Source of the DNA: Actinospineispora spinosispora DSM 44797
Lineage (GTDB): Bacteria > Actinomycetota > Actinomycetes > Mycobacteriales > Pseudonocardiaceae
Direction: 5' to 3'
Length of the DNA stretch: 64,000 bases
Assembly (NCBI RefSeq): GCF_000429025.1
Contig: NZ_AUBB01000006.1
Location: 620,001-684,000 of the forward strand
How positions within the stretch are numbered: position 1 is the stretch's first letter; each line of letters begins with the position of its first letter. A program made the position numbers and the translations under genes. Positions 8,653 through 17,627 of this stretch are shown here, in pieces. Under the pieces are notes generated by a model. That model was not told where the DNA came from. It saw only the letters and a list, made by a program, of their open reading frames with translations, and ran no database searches.

Positions 8653-9906
8653 CTAGCGGCTCGCGGGTGGTGGGGTCTTGCGGTAGCGAGCGGCGGCCTC
8701 GTCGTATCCGCTTTCGGTGGAGAGCGTCACCCAGGAGTCCAGGGCGCCGGCGAGGTTCGCCTCTCTGCGTGGGCCGTCCCAGGCGAGGCCGGCGACGCAG
8801 CGGCGGGCGAAGGCCGTCGCCGCGCCGGTGAGGTCGGCGAAGATCGAGACCAGGGCGTCCACGATCACCGGCTCCATCACGTTGAGCTCGAGCTCACCCG
8901 CCGCCACCGCGTACTCGACGGTGTTCGCCGCCCCTCGGATGCGGTAGCTCAGCTGCATCACGTACTCCGGGGTCGCCGGGTTGACCTTCGCCGGCATGAT
9001 CGACGAACCGGCCTGGACGGCGGGGATGGTGAGGTCCCCGATTCCGCCGGCGGGCCCGGACGACAGTAGCCGGACGTCGGCCGCGATCTTCGCCAGCGTG
9101 ATCCCGGCCCGCGCGCCCGCGCCGGCGACCGCCGCGTAGGGGTCGAGGTGGGCGAGCGCGTCGAACAGGTCGGGCGCGGGGCGCAGCTCGTGGCCGGTGA
9201 CCGCGACGAGCTCGGTCAGGCACACCTCCGCGTATCCGTCGGGCGCACCCAGGCCCGTACCCACGGCCGTGGCCCCGATCGGCACCGAGGTCAGCTGCTC
9301 GGCGGCCGACCGCAGCCCCTCGGCGGCGCGCTGGATGGCGGCGGCCTGCGCGCGGTGAGTCTGTCCGGCGGTCACCGTCACCGCGTCGCGCAGGCAGGTA
9401 CGGCCGAGGTGCGGGGTCTCGTCGAACTCCGCGGCCTTGCGCAGCAGCGCAACCGCCAGCTCGTCGAGCGCGGCAAGCGGCCGCGCGACGAGGTCCAGCA
9501 CGGTGAGCGCCATCGCCGTCGGATAGGTGTCGTTGGTCGACTGGGAGGCGTTGACGTGGTCGTTCGGATGTACGTCGATGCCGCCCAGCCGGGAGGCGAG
9601 CGCGGCGACGACCTCGTTGACGTTCATGTTGGTCGTGGTCCCGCCGCCGCCGAGCACGAGCGCGGACGGGAACTCGGTGCCGTGGAGCCCGTCGGCGATC
9701 TGCGTGCACGCCTGAGCGATCGCGTCCGCGCGCGACACGTCGAGCACTCCGACGGCCTGGTTCGCGCGGGCGGCGGCCAGCTTCACCAGCGCGTAGTTGC
9801 GAACGAACTCGCCGACGTCGCCGAAGGCCCGACCGGGTGCCGGGAAGTTCTCGAAGGACAGCCGCGTCTGCTGGCCGTAGAGCGGGGTGTCGCGATCAGG
9901 CGCCAT
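8653..9906 (-). CDS. aspartase/fumarase-superfamily lyase
   Basis: This 417-residue protein has the superfamily signature GSSIMPAKVNP and the substrate loop N-D-H-V-N-A-S-Q-S-T-N-D-T-Y-P-T-A typical of aspartate ammonia-lyase and class II fumarase. It is about 45 residues shorter than most family members at the C-terminus. The ATG lies 10 bp downstream of the DinB-like stop, so the two are probably one transcript. Aspartase is more likely than fumarase because the gene is not near TCA genes, but this is a weak argument. Confidence 0.75.
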   Translation of the reverse strand: MAPDRDTPLYGQQTRLSFENFPAPGRAFGDVGEFVRNYALVKLAAARANQAVGVLDVSRADAIAQACTQIADGLHGTEFPSALVLGGGGTTTNMNVNEVVAALASRLGGIDVHPNDHVNASQSTNDTYPTAMALTVLDLVARPLAALDELAVALLRKAAEFDETPHLGRTCLRDAVTVTAGQTHRAQAAAIQRAAEGLRSAAEQLTSVPIGATAVGTGLGAPDGYAEVCLTELVAVTGHELRPAPDLFDALAHLDPYAAVAGAGARAGITLAKIAADVRLLSSGPAGGIGDLTIPAVQAGSSIMPAKVNPATPEYVMQLSYRIRGAANTVEYAVAAGELELNVMEPVIVDALVSIFADLTGAATAFARRCVAGLAWDGPRREANLAGALDSWVTLSTESGYDEAAARYRKTPPPASR

Positions 9907-9916
9907 GTCCAGCCTT

Positions 9917-10444
9917 TCAACCAGGTGAGCCGGCCCCTCGCAACAGCCGGAGCTGGCCGACCTCCGCGATGTTCTTCATCAGTTCCGCGTTGACCCAGGC
10001 CAGGGTGTGGGCCACGGTCTTGTCCGGATCGTCCGACCACGGGAAGGGTGCGGCGCCGTCAAGCTCGTCATCGGTGAGCCGCGCGAGGACCGCCAGCCAT
10101 TCCCGTCGAAGGTCGCGCAACCATTCGACGACCGAGTCGCGCCCGCCCGGCCATTCGACGTCGGTGCGCTCCCTCGGCTCCCGGCCCTGCAGGTGATCGA
10201 GCGTGACCGACCACCACCAGCCCATGTGCCAGGTGATCCAGCCGATCGTCGGAACGGGGATCGGGTCGGGCTCGGTGTCCGACCAGTCCGGCACCCAGCG
10301 ACCGTCGGCCGGCCGCACCGTCCAGCAGAGCGCGGCGGGCTCCCACAGCAGGTCTCCCGGCTTCAACGCGTCCAGGTGCAGCTCCACGAGTGACCAGGTC
10401 AGGTCGAACTGCCAGCGGATCAGCTCGGCACGGGTGACAGCCAT
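9917..10444 (-). CDS. DinB-like four-helix protein
   Basis: This 175-residue protein matches the DinB/YfiT-like superfamily: an N-terminal F-D-L-T-W-S-L-V-E helix, W-H-M-G-W-W-W-S-V in the second helix, and a C-terminal H-x-x-A-W-V-N-A-E-L-M-K-N segment whose histidine usually completes a metal site. Actinobacterial members are often mycothiol-dependent transferases, for example maleylpyruvate isomerase-like. The substrate here is unknown. It is transcribed just ahead of the lyase gene. Confidence 0.7.
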   Translation of the reverse strand: MAVTRAELIRWQFDLTWSLVELHLDALKPGDLLWEPAALCWTVRPADGRWVPDWSDTEPDPIPVPTIGWITWHMGWWWSVTLDHLQGREPRERTDVEWPGGRDSVVEWLRDLRREWLAVLARLTDDELDGAAPFPWSDDPDKTVAHTLAWVNAELMKNIAEVGQLRLLRGAGSPG

Positions 10445-10485
10445 GACCTGATCTTGTCACGACTCCCCGGTAGCCGGACGACGAG

Positions 10486-10528
10486 CCGAGTATATCGATC
10501 GTCACACCGGGTCACCGGCTATATCAAT
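10486..10528. repeat. 14-bp direct repeat in divergent promoter region
   Basis: CCGAGTATATCGAT (10486-10499) and CCGGCTATATCAAT (10515-10528) match at 11 of 14 positions with a 29-bp period. They lie between the divergent DinB-like and secreted hydrolase genes. They could be regulator half-sites or overlapping -10 regions. No known motif is recognised. Confidence 0.35.
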
Positions 10529-10623
10529 AACAGCCATGCGTTACGGAAATGCGGCTGCGCCAGCTTTATTCCATTCGTTGACCAGTGCACTGACAGACGT
10601 CAACAGAGGAGTTGAGTTCGGTC

Positions 10624-11892
10624 GTGAGAAGAATCCCTCGGTGGCGGACGGTGGGAGCCGCGGCGGTGGTCGCACTCGCGGTGGCCATGCTGGTCCCGGC
10701 GACCTCGAACGCCGCTGAACCGGTGAACGACGACGCCGGGCCGGGGTGTCGGTTCCTCGATGTCCCGGTCCCGGCCTCGGTTCTGGACGAGCAGATGGTG
10801 CCAGCGCCGGGTGCGAATGTCCTGGCCAAAGCTGTCAACCCGGGAAAGCCCGACCTCACCGTGCACGGGCGGCTGTGCCTGCCGCACGACGGGCAGGTGA
10901 AGACCGTCATGCTCGCTCTGCACGGAATCACCTACAACAATGGTTATTGGAATGTCGGGTTCGAGCCGGAGAAATACAACTATTCACGCTACATGACCGA
11001 TGCCGGATACGCGATCTTCGCAATCGATCGGCTGGGCGCGGGGAAGAGCAGTAAACCGCCGGCTGCTCTGGTCACGCTCGATGCGCAGGCAGCTATGGTG
11101 CATCAGCTGATCGGCAAGCTCCGGCACGGCGATATCGGCGGTCACAGGTTCGAGCGGGTCGTGCTGGTCGGCTATTCCTACGGTTCCGCGACGACGTGGC
11201 GGGAGACGTCGAAGTACAACGACGCCGACGCGATCATCACCACCGCGTGGGGCAGCACGTTCCAGAACGGCCCGCTGCTACGGGTGTTCTCGACGTTCCA
11301 GCCGGCCCAGCTGGACCCCCAGTTCCGTGACCGGCCGCCGGGCTATCTGACCCTCGGCCCGACCGGCCGCGACCAGGACTACTTCTACGACCTGAGCAAC
11401 GTCGACCCGAAGATGCTGCGCTACTCCGCGACCGAGCTCGACGACACGCTCACAGCGGGTGAGGTGGCGAGCTTCTATCCCCGCTTCGGCGCCGTTCCGC
11501 TGGGCCAGGTGCCAGGAGGCAGCACGGAGCTGGAGCTGCCGCTCCCGCATCAGACGAAGTCCATCACCGTGCCCACGTTCCTGGTCAACGGCACCGGTGA
11601 GCTGTTCTTCTGCGGGGTGAACCAGCAGCACTGCACCAGCAGCCAGGAGCTGCAGCGCCAGGAGTCCAAGTACTTCTCCGAGGCCGCCTGCTTCCGGGCC
11701 GCGGTGATCCCGAACTCGGGTCACAACCTGAACCTGCAGCGCAACGCCCCGTTCGCCTTCGAGACGATGCGGACCTTCGCCGACGAGGTCCTCGGCCCGG
11801 ACGGCGACAACCTGGACCACTACCGCGCGACGTGCTCCGGGATCAGCGGAAGCCACGTCCGCCCCGGCCCGGCCCGCTTCGGCGCCCTCTAG
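10624..11892 (+). CDS. secreted alpha/beta hydrolase
   Basis: This precursor of about 422 residues has a signal peptide (RRIPRWRT, a hydrophobic run, then cleavage near TSNAAEP). The mature part is an alpha/beta hydrolase with the nucleophile elbow VGYSYGS (S185), an Asp-containing F-L-V-N-G-T-G segment and a C-terminal S-G-H-N-L-N histidine. GTG 10624 is chosen because it starts exactly at the signal peptide; an AGGAG lies about 12 bp upstream. A TTG at 10612 overlaps that site and is less likely. Likely an extracellular esterase or lipase of unknown substrate. Confidence 0.8.
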   Translation: MRRIPRWRTVGAAAVVALAVAMLVPATSNAAEPVNDDAGPGCRFLDVPVPASVLDEQMVPAPGANVLAKAVNPGKPDLTVHGRLCLPHDGQVKTVMLALHGITYNNGYWNVGFEPEKYNYSRYMTDAGYAIFAIDRLGAGKSSKPPAALVTLDAQAAMVHQLIGKLRHGDIGGHRFERVVLVGYSYGSATTWRETSKYNDADAIITTAWGSTFQNGPLLRVFSTFQPAQLDPQFRDRPPGYLTLGPTGRDQDYFYDLSNVDPKMLRYSATELDDTLTAGEVASFYPRFGAVPLGQVPGGSTELELPLPHQTKSITVPTFLVNGTGELFFCGVNQQHCTSSQELQRQESKYFSEAACFRAAVIPNSGHNLNLQRNAPFAFETMRTFADEVLGPDGDNLDHYRATCSGISGSHVRPGPARFGAL

Positions 11893-11894
11893 AA

Positions 11895-11942
11895 ACCCGT
11901 GAGTGGCGAGTGGTCCTATAGGACCACTCGCCACTCACGGGT
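11895..11942. terminator. 48-bp perfect palindrome, bidirectional terminator
   Basis: The sequence is a perfect inverted repeat with 24-bp arms beginning ACCCGTGAGTGGCGAGTGG. It starts 2 bp after the hydrolase stop and ends 3 bp before the end of the convergent paaK gene. Its position and symmetry fit a shared terminator. The CCGTGAGTG arm recurs in the convergent terminator at 53358-53401. Confidence 0.85.
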
Positions 11943-11945
11943 GGT

Positions 11946-13271
11946 TCAGCGGTTGCGCTGGTCGATGAGGCGTTTGAGCTTGCCGACGGAGCGTTCGAGG
12001 GTGTCCGGCTCGATGATCTCGCAGGTCACGCTGACTCCCACGGTCTCCTTGACCGCGTGAACGAGCGCGGCGGCCGCGGCCGTGCGCTGATCCGGGTCGA
12101 CTCCGTGGCGCGCTTCGACGCGGACGCCCATGGCGTCCATCCGGCCTCGGGTGGTGAGGACGAGTTGGAAGTGCGGTGACAGCCCGGCGGTGCGCAGGAC
12201 GATCTCCTCGATCTGGGTCGGGAAGACGTTGACCCCGCGCAGGATGATCATGTCGTCGGTGCGTCCGGTGATCTTCTCCATGCGCCGCATCGACGGTCGC
12301 GCCGTTCCCGGCCTCAGTGTGGTGAGGTCGCGGGTGCGGTAGCGGATGATGGGTAGCGCTTCCTTGGTGAGCGAGGTGAACAGCAGCTCACCCTGTTCCC
12401 CGTCGGTCAGCGGGGTGCCGTCGAGCGGGTCGATGACCTCGGGCAGGAAGTGGTCCTCCCAGATGTGCAGCCCGTCCTTGGTGTCCACGCACTCCTGCGA
12501 CACCCCGGGCCCCATGACCTCGGACAGGCCGTAGATGTCGACCGCGTGCATGTCCATGCGCTCCTCGATCTCGGCGCGCATCTGCTCGGTCCACGGCTCC
12601 GCCCCGAACACCCCGACCCGCAGCGACGACGTGCGCGGGTCGATGCCCTGACGCTCGAACTCGTCCATGATCGTCAACATGTACGTCGGGGTGACCAGGA
12701 TCGCGTGCGGCTGGAAGTCCTGGATCAGCTGCACCTGGCGCGGGGTCATCCCGCCGGACACCGGGATCGCCGTGGCTCCCAGTGCCTCGATGCCGTAATG
12801 CGCACCGAGGCCACCGGTGAACAGCCCGTAGCCGTAGGCGTTGTGCACCCTCTGACCGGCCCGAACCCCCGCCGCGCGCAACGACCGGGCGAACAGACCG
12901 GCCCAGTTCTCGATGTCGCGGGCGGTGTAGCCGACCACGGTCGGCCGCCCAGTCGTCCCCGACGAGGCGTGCACCCGGCGCACCTGGTCCTGGGGCACGG
13001 CGAACATGCCGAACGGATAGTTGTCGCGCAGGTCCGCCTTGGTGGTCGGCGGGAACTTCGCGATGTCCGCCAGCTCCCGGCAGTCGTCCGGGTGGACACC
13101 GGCCGCGTCGAAGCTCGACCGGTAGAACGGCACGTTGTCGTAGGCGTGCCGCAATGTCCACCGCAGCCGCGACAGCTGCACCGCACGTAGCTCGTCGGTG
13201 CTCATCCGCTCCGCGTCGTCCCACAGCTCGGCCGCCAACGGGTCACCGAGCCGGCGGGTGCTGGTGCTCAT
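11946..13271 (-). CDS. paaK: phenylacetate-CoA ligase
   Basis: This 441-residue adenylate-forming enzyme of the PaaK family has the P-loop-like S-S-G-T-T-G-R-P-T segment, the Y-G-L-S-E-V motif and a C-terminal G-R-T-D-D-M-I-I-L-R-G-V-N-V-F-P-T-Q-I-E block. It activates phenylacetate with ATP and CoA to phenylacetyl-CoA in the cytoplasm. The ATG at 13271 lies 2 bp after the PaaZ stop, so the two are one operon. It sits downstream of the amine oxidase/aldehyde dehydrogenase block that would supply phenylacetate. Confidence 0.92.
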   Translation of the reverse strand: MSTSTRRLGDPLAAELWDDAERMSTDELRAVQLSRLRWTLRHAYDNVPFYRSSFDAAGVHPDDCRELADIAKFPPTTKADLRDNYPFGMFAVPQDQVRRVHASSGTTGRPTVVGYTARDIENWAGLFARSLRAAGVRAGQRVHNAYGYGLFTGGLGAHYGIEALGATAIPVSGGMTPRQVQLIQDFQPHAILVTPTYMLTIMDEFERQGIDPRTSSLRVGVFGAEPWTEQMRAEIEERMDMHAVDIYGLSEVMGPGVSQECVDTKDGLHIWEDHFLPEVIDPLDGTPLTDGEQGELLFTSLTKEALPIIRYRTRDLTTLRPGTARPSMRRMEKITGRTDDMIILRGVNVFPTQIEEIVLRTAGLSPHFQLVLTTRGRMDAMGVRVEARHGVDPDQRTAAAAALVHAVKETVGVSVTCEIIEPDTLERSVGKLKRLIDQRNR

Positions 13272-13273
13272 GG

Positions 13274-15316
13274 CTACTCGCCCTTCGGCTGTTTGGCGAC
13301 CAGGGTCAGCACGTCGTACTGGGCGACCGACTCGCCGTCGCCCCTGGTGATGTTCGCGTCCCATCGGACCTCGCCGTAGTCGGCGGTGTCGCGCGGGGTG
13401 ATCTGCTTCGCGGTCAACGTCACGGTCAGCTCGTCACCGAACTTCGTCGGCGCGAGGAACCGCAGGTTGTCGACACCGAAGTTGGCCAGCACGGGGCCCG
13501 GGTCAGGGTCGACGAACAGACCGGCCGCGAGCGAGACCACCAGGTAGCCGTGCGCGACCCGCTCGCCGAAGAACGGGTTCGCGGCGGCGGCCTCGGCGTC
13601 CATGTGCGCGTAGAACGTGTCGCCGGTGAACTCGGCGAAGTGCTCGACGTCCTCCTGGGTCACCGTGCGCGGACCGGCGACGATCGTGTCGCCGATGGAC
13701 AGCTCCTCGAGGTGCCTGCGGAACGGGTGCACGTCGGTGACGGTCCGCCGCGAACCGGCGACCCAGCGCCCGGTGATCGCGGTCAACGTGTCCGGGTCGG
13801 CCTGGATCGCGGTGCGGCGCATGTGGTGCAGCACGCCCCGGATGCCGCCCAGCTCCTCACCGCCACCCGCGCGACCGGGCCCGCCGTGCACGAGCACCGG
13901 GAGCGGCGAGCCGTGCCCGGTGGACTCGGCGGCGTCGCGCGCGTTGAGCACGAGGAGCCTGCCGTGCCACGGCGCGACCCCGAGCACCAGCTGCCTGGCG
14001 AACGCGGAATCGGCGGTGACCACCGATCCCACCAAGCTGCCCAGGCCGCGTGCCGCATAGTCGATGAGCTGCTCGGTCGAGTCGTACGGCAGCACGGTCG
14101 ACACCGGACCGAACGCCTCCACCTCGTGCGGCTCTGCCCGCTCCGGGTCACCGACCAGCAGGATCGGTGACAGGAATGCGCCGTTCTCGGCATCCGCGCC
14201 GACGACGTCGACCTTGTCCGGGTCGCCGAACACGATCCGCCCGGCGTCGGCGAGCGCCTTCACGCTGCGCCGGACGTCCTCGCGCTGCTCCAAGGACGCC
14301 AGCGCACCCATCCGGACGCCGTCCGCGCCGGGTGCCCCGACGACGACCTTCGCCAGCTTCGCGCTGACCGCCTCGACGACGGCGTCGACCTGCGCCGTGG
14401 GCACGAAAGCTCGCCGGATCGCGGTGCACTTCTGGCCTGCCTTGGTGGTCATCTCGGTGACCAGCTGCTTCACGAACAGCCCGAACTCCTCGGTGTCCGG
14501 CGTCGCGTCCGGCCCGAGCACCGACAGGTTGAGTGAGTCGGCCTCGGCACTGAACCGCACCGCGCGGGCCACCACGGTCGGGTGCGCGCGCAGTGTCGCG
14601 GCGGTGGACGCCGAACCGGTGAACGACACGATGTCCTGCTCGGTCAGATGGTCGAACGTGTCACCGAGGCTGCCCGCGACGAACTGCAGCGAGCCCTCCG
14701 GCAGCACCCCGGAGGAGACGATGAGCTCCACGAGCTTCGCGGTCAGGAACGCGGTCGGGCTGGCCGGTTTGACGATCGAGGGCACTCCGGCCAGGAACGC
14801 GGGCGCGAACTTCTCCAGCGGACCCCACACCGGGAAGTTGAACGCGTTGACCTGCACGACGACAGCCGGCGGCGAGGTGAACACGTGCTGGGCGACGAAG
14901 CTGCCGCCCTTGCTCAACGGCTCGACCGCACCGTCCAGGTAGACCGTGTCGTTCGGCAGCTCACGGCGTCCCTTGGACGCGTAGGACAGCAGCGTGCCGA
15001 TCCCGCCGTCGACGTCGAACTTCGAGTCGCCGAGGGTGGCGCCGGTCCGCGCGGACTCCGCGTACAGCTCGTCGCGGTGTTCACGCAGGTGGGCCGCCAG
15101 CGCCTTGAGCAGGCCGGCCCGCTGGTGGAACGTCAGTGCCCGCAGCGCGGGCCCGCCGACCCGCCGGCCGTGGTCGAGCACGCCGGCGAAGTCCACCCCG
15201 GTCGAGGAGACCCTGGCGATCTCCTCGCCGCTGGCCGCGTCGTACAGCGGGCGCCCCTCGTCGGTCGGGCTGTGCCAAGCCCCTTGGACGTAGCTGCGCA
15301 GCGGGGTGGTGGTCAT
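13274..15316 (-). CDS. paaZ: PaaZ: aldehyde dehydrogenase-hydratase fusion
   Basis: This 680-residue fusion has an N-terminal aldehyde dehydrogenase (about 1-520, catalytic C297 in GQKCTA) and a C-terminal MaoC-like hot-dog hydratase (about 530-680) with H-F-A-E-F-T-G-D-T-F and G-E-R-V-A-H-G-Y. PaaZ hydrolyses the oxepin-CoA ring and oxidises the resulting semialdehyde in aerobic phenylacetate degradation. A GGAAGGGA site precedes ATG. The ring epoxidase genes (paaABCDE) are not in the window, so the pathway must be completed elsewhere. Confidence 0.93.
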   Translation of the reverse strand: MTTTPLRSYVQGAWHSPTDEGRPLYDAASGEEIARVSSTGVDFAGVLDHGRRVGGPALRALTFHQRAGLLKALAAHLREHRDELYAESARTGATLGDSKFDVDGGIGTLLSYASKGRRELPNDTVYLDGAVEPLSKGGSFVAQHVFTSPPAVVVQVNAFNFPVWGPLEKFAPAFLAGVPSIVKPASPTAFLTAKLVELIVSSGVLPEGSLQFVAGSLGDTFDHLTEQDIVSFTGSASTAATLRAHPTVVARAVRFSAEADSLNLSVLGPDATPDTEEFGLFVKQLVTEMTTKAGQKCTAIRRAFVPTAQVDAVVEAVSAKLAKVVVGAPGADGVRMGALASLEQREDVRRSVKALADAGRIVFGDPDKVDVVGADAENGAFLSPILLVGDPERAEPHEVEAFGPVSTVLPYDSTEQLIDYAARGLGSLVGSVVTADSAFARQLVLGVAPWHGRLLVLNARDAAESTGHGSPLPVLVHGGPGRAGGGEELGGIRGVLHHMRRTAIQADPDTLTAITGRWVAGSRRTVTDVHPFRRHLEELSIGDTIVAGPRTVTQEDVEHFAEFTGDTFYAHMDAEAAAANPFFGERVAHGYLVVSLAAGLFVDPDPGPVLANFGVDNLRFLAPTKFGDELTVTLTAKQITPRDTADYGEVRWDANITRGDGESVAQYDVLTLVAKQPKGE

Positions 15317-15332
15317 GACGTCCCTTCCATCT

Positions 15333-15349
15333 ACCGAATGTTCGTTCGT
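15333..15349. promoter_or_regulatory. candidate PaaR/TetR-type operator
   Basis: The 46-bp gap between tynA and paaZ contains ACCGAATGTTCGTTCGT with the symmetric core CGAA-TG-TTCG. PaaR (TetR family) sites are usually A/T-CCGA-x-CGGT palindromes. This one resembles that class and lies just upstream of the paaZ ribosome site. Identification is tentative. Confidence 0.4.
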
Positions 15350-15362
15350 GCAGACTAGCGGG

Positions 15363-17300
15363 TCAGGACTGTCCCGAACAATGGGTCGATCCGGACGGCG
15401 GCACGTCCAGCGTGGGGTTGCGGTCGAAGAACCCCACCGGCTTGAGGGTGAACCCGGCGTAGTCGACCGGCATGATCGGCCAGTCCTCGGGCCTCGGCAC
15501 GTGGGTGAGCCCGAACGTGTGCCAGACGACGAGGTCCTGGCCGTTGATGTCCCGGTCGGCGGCGACGTAGCTGGGCAGTCCCGCTCCCCCGGCGTGCTGG
15601 TTGACGAAGTCACCCGCCGAGTACCGCTGGGCCGGGTCGTAGCGGGTCACCCACAGGTGCCTGGTGGCGAACGCGGCGCGCGAGGCGATCGAGGAGTCCG
15701 GGTCGGCCAGCAGGGTCGGCAGCCCTTCCGGCATGAGCGCGTAGCCGACCGGCTTGCCGACGTGGTTGAGCCGGTCCGGGTTGACGATGTGCCACACGCG
15801 GTTGCGGCTCCGGTCGGCGTCGCGCTGTGCCGCGGACTCGGTCTCCAGCGGGGTGTGCCGCATGGTGAACGCATTGCCGCGCAGGTTGTCCGGTCCCATC
15901 GGCACCCGCTGGACCTCGACCTCGTCGACCCGGTTGCGCACGCCGTCGACGGTCATGTCCAGCCGGGCGCTGAACAGGTGCTGGTGTACCGGGGCGCCCA
16001 GCCCGGGGGCGATCTGCGAGGCGTACGGGTAGTCGCCGCCGTCGTGGGCCGAGGTGAACACGACGCCGGTTGCCTTGGTCTCGAAGCCGATGGTGCCGTC
16101 GAGGTACAGGTACCAGTAGAAGCCGTAGTCGTAGTTGCCGACCGTGGTGAAGAACGAGACGACCAGCCGCCGTTGCCTGCGGGTCTGCGCGGAGCCGCTC
16201 CACAGGTCGGTGTGCTTCCAGAGGATTCCGTAGTCCTCCTCGTGGATGCAGATCGCGTTCGGCAGGGTCTTCGGGTTGCCCTGTTCGTCGGAGATGACCG
16301 CGTCGACGTAGGTGATGTCGCCGAGGCAGTCGCAGCCCAGCTCGAGTGCGTTGGCGTAGCGCCCGACGAGGTACTCGCCGGTGTCGAAGTAGTTCTGCCA
16401 GGACCGCACCGGTGCGGGGTCGCCGTAGGGCACGACCATCTCGGCGATGGATGCCCGGTAGATGATCGGCCGCACGCCGGCGCCTTCGTCGAACCCGATC
16501 TGGTGCAGCACCAGGCCTTCGCGTGCGTCGAACCCGACCCGCAGCGACCATTTCTCCCAGCTCAGCTGGTTGCCGTCGAGCTGGAGGCTGCTGCCTTCTG
16601 GTTGGGTGATCTCGATCGGCCGCTGGGTGGTGCGTGCCGGGCCGCTCACCGCCGGGTCGTCGTAGTTGCCGTCGGCGGTGGGGATCGGGACCGGGCCGGC
16701 GTCGATCACCCGGTCGACGACCCGGTTGATCGTGTCGACGTAGGCGACGAGCCCGTCGATGGGGTGCGCCCACGCGGCGTCGGTCGGGTGTTCCTGGACG
16801 AACGCCAGCCCGCGCAACATGCGCCGACCGGTCTCTTCGGGGTACTCGTCGGCGTAGACCCCGGCGGACAGCGGGGCCACCCGCACCTTCTCCACGTCGA
16901 GGCCCCGAGCCGCGAGCGCCGCCAGCCATCTCTCGTCCCCCGCCAGCAGCTGCTCGACCAGTTCGAACTCCGAGTCGAGCACCGGGAGCTGCCCGGAGGT
17001 GACGGTGTCCAGCTCGATCCGCGACACGACCGCCGAGGCCGCGACGTCGACCACGACGTCCCGCGAGACCTGGCTGGCCAGGTCGATCAGCAGAACGCGG
17101 AACCGCCGCGCAACAACGTCTCCCGGCGAGTGCCCGAGCACCTCCCCTTTGTCGGGTTCATCGAGCCCGACATACACGAACCGCGTGCTGTCGGTGACGA
17201 GCCCAGCCTCGTCGACGATCCGACGAACCTCGGCGACCTCCTCCGCGACAACCGCATCAAGCGGATGCGTGCGACGAAGCTGGTCGGTAGTGACGGTCAT
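15363..17300 (-). CDS. tynA: copper amine oxidase (tyramine/phenylethylamine oxidase)
   Basis: This 645-residue topaquinone amine oxidase has the cofactor tyrosine in GNYDYGFYW (Y390, the N-Y-D/E motif) and the copper-ligand histidines in [12 protein letters not shown]. No signal peptide is visible, as usual for actinobacterial cytoplasmic members. It oxidises primary aromatic amines to aldehyde, ammonia and hydrogen peroxide. The ATG is at 17300. Position between paaZ and an aldehyde dehydrogenase/AraC pair supports tyramine or phenylethylamine use. Confidence 0.92.
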   Translation of the reverse strand: MTVTTDQLRRTHPLDAVVAEEVAEVRRIVDEAGLVTDSTRFVYVGLDEPDKGEVLGHSPGDVVARRFRVLLIDLASQVSRDVVVDVAASAVVSRIELDTVTSGQLPVLDSEFELVEQLLAGDERWLAALAARGLDVEKVRVAPLSAGVYADEYPEETGRRMLRGLAFVQEHPTDAAWAHPIDGLVAYVDTINRVVDRVIDAGPVPIPTADGNYDDPAVSGPARTTQRPIEITQPEGSSLQLDGNQLSWEKWSLRVGFDAREGLVLHQIGFDEGAGVRPIIYRASIAEMVVPYGDPAPVRSWQNYFDTGEYLVGRYANALELGCDCLGDITYVDAVISDEQGNPKTLPNAICIHEEDYGILWKHTDLWSGSAQTRRQRRLVVSFFTTVGNYDYGFYWYLYLDGTIGFETKATGVVFTSAHDGGDYPYASQIAPGLGAPVHQHLFSARLDMTVDGVRNRVDEVEVQRVPMGPDNLRGNAFTMRHTPLETESAAQRDADRSRNRVWHIVNPDRLNHVGKPVGYALMPEGLPTLLADPDSSIASRAAFATRHLWVTRYDPAQRYSAGDFVNQHAGGAGLPSYVAADRDINGQDLVVWHTFGLTHVPRPEDWPIMPVDYAGFTLKPVGFFDRNPTLDVPPSGSTHCSGQS

Positions 17301-17627
17301 GGCAACTCCGTGTCCACTATCTGACGATCAGGATGGATGAGCTAGAGCAACCGCGGTAGGAACCAACTGAGGTAAGGACTGAGTGCGGTCGGACCAACTG
17401 CGGTAGGAGGTAGTGGAGCCGGCTCCGCGAGTCTCCGAAGGAGTTCCGGCGAAGGCCGGCGCACTGAATGTCCCCAACCAGGCTCCCAACCCGAACGGCG
17501 GCTGCCAAGGCCCCACAAGCGCGCGCCCGGCGACGAAGGAGCTTGTTTTTCTGGAAGCACCCCCGAAGCGAAGCGAGTGGGGTGGTTACAGAAAAACTCC
17601 GCGCGGAACAGGCCCAAAGAACAAGCC
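17301..17627. other. 327-bp intergenic region with repeats
   Basis: I see no convincing gene here. The tynA-proximal part has three variants of an AACCGCGGTAGGA-like unit (17349-17412). The rest includes a GC-rich stretch and the long hairpin at 17545-17597. A 72-codon frame spans it, but it has no ribosome site, no recognisable domain and runs straight through the hairpin. Confidence 0.6.
17545..17597. repeat. two-stem hairpin element with GAAGCGAAGCGAG loop
   Basis: Outer arms GTTTTTCTG (17545-17553) and CAGAAAAAC (17589-17597) enclose a small internal loop, then inner arms CACCCC/GGGGTG and a loop GAAGCGAAGCGAG. The same architecture (outer stem, internal loop, CCCC/GGGG inner stem, GCTTCGCT-type loop) recurs at 62716-62772 with unrelated outer-stem sequence. 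It lies upstream of tynA and downstream of the aldehyde dehydrogenase, so it could also act as a terminator. Confidence 0.6.

Noticed and set aside
15306-17324. 672-codon open frame on the + strand
   Set aside because: It is the mirror of the copper amine oxidase and paaZ 5' end; composition is Arg/Val/Gly-rich shadow and it has no recognisable domain.
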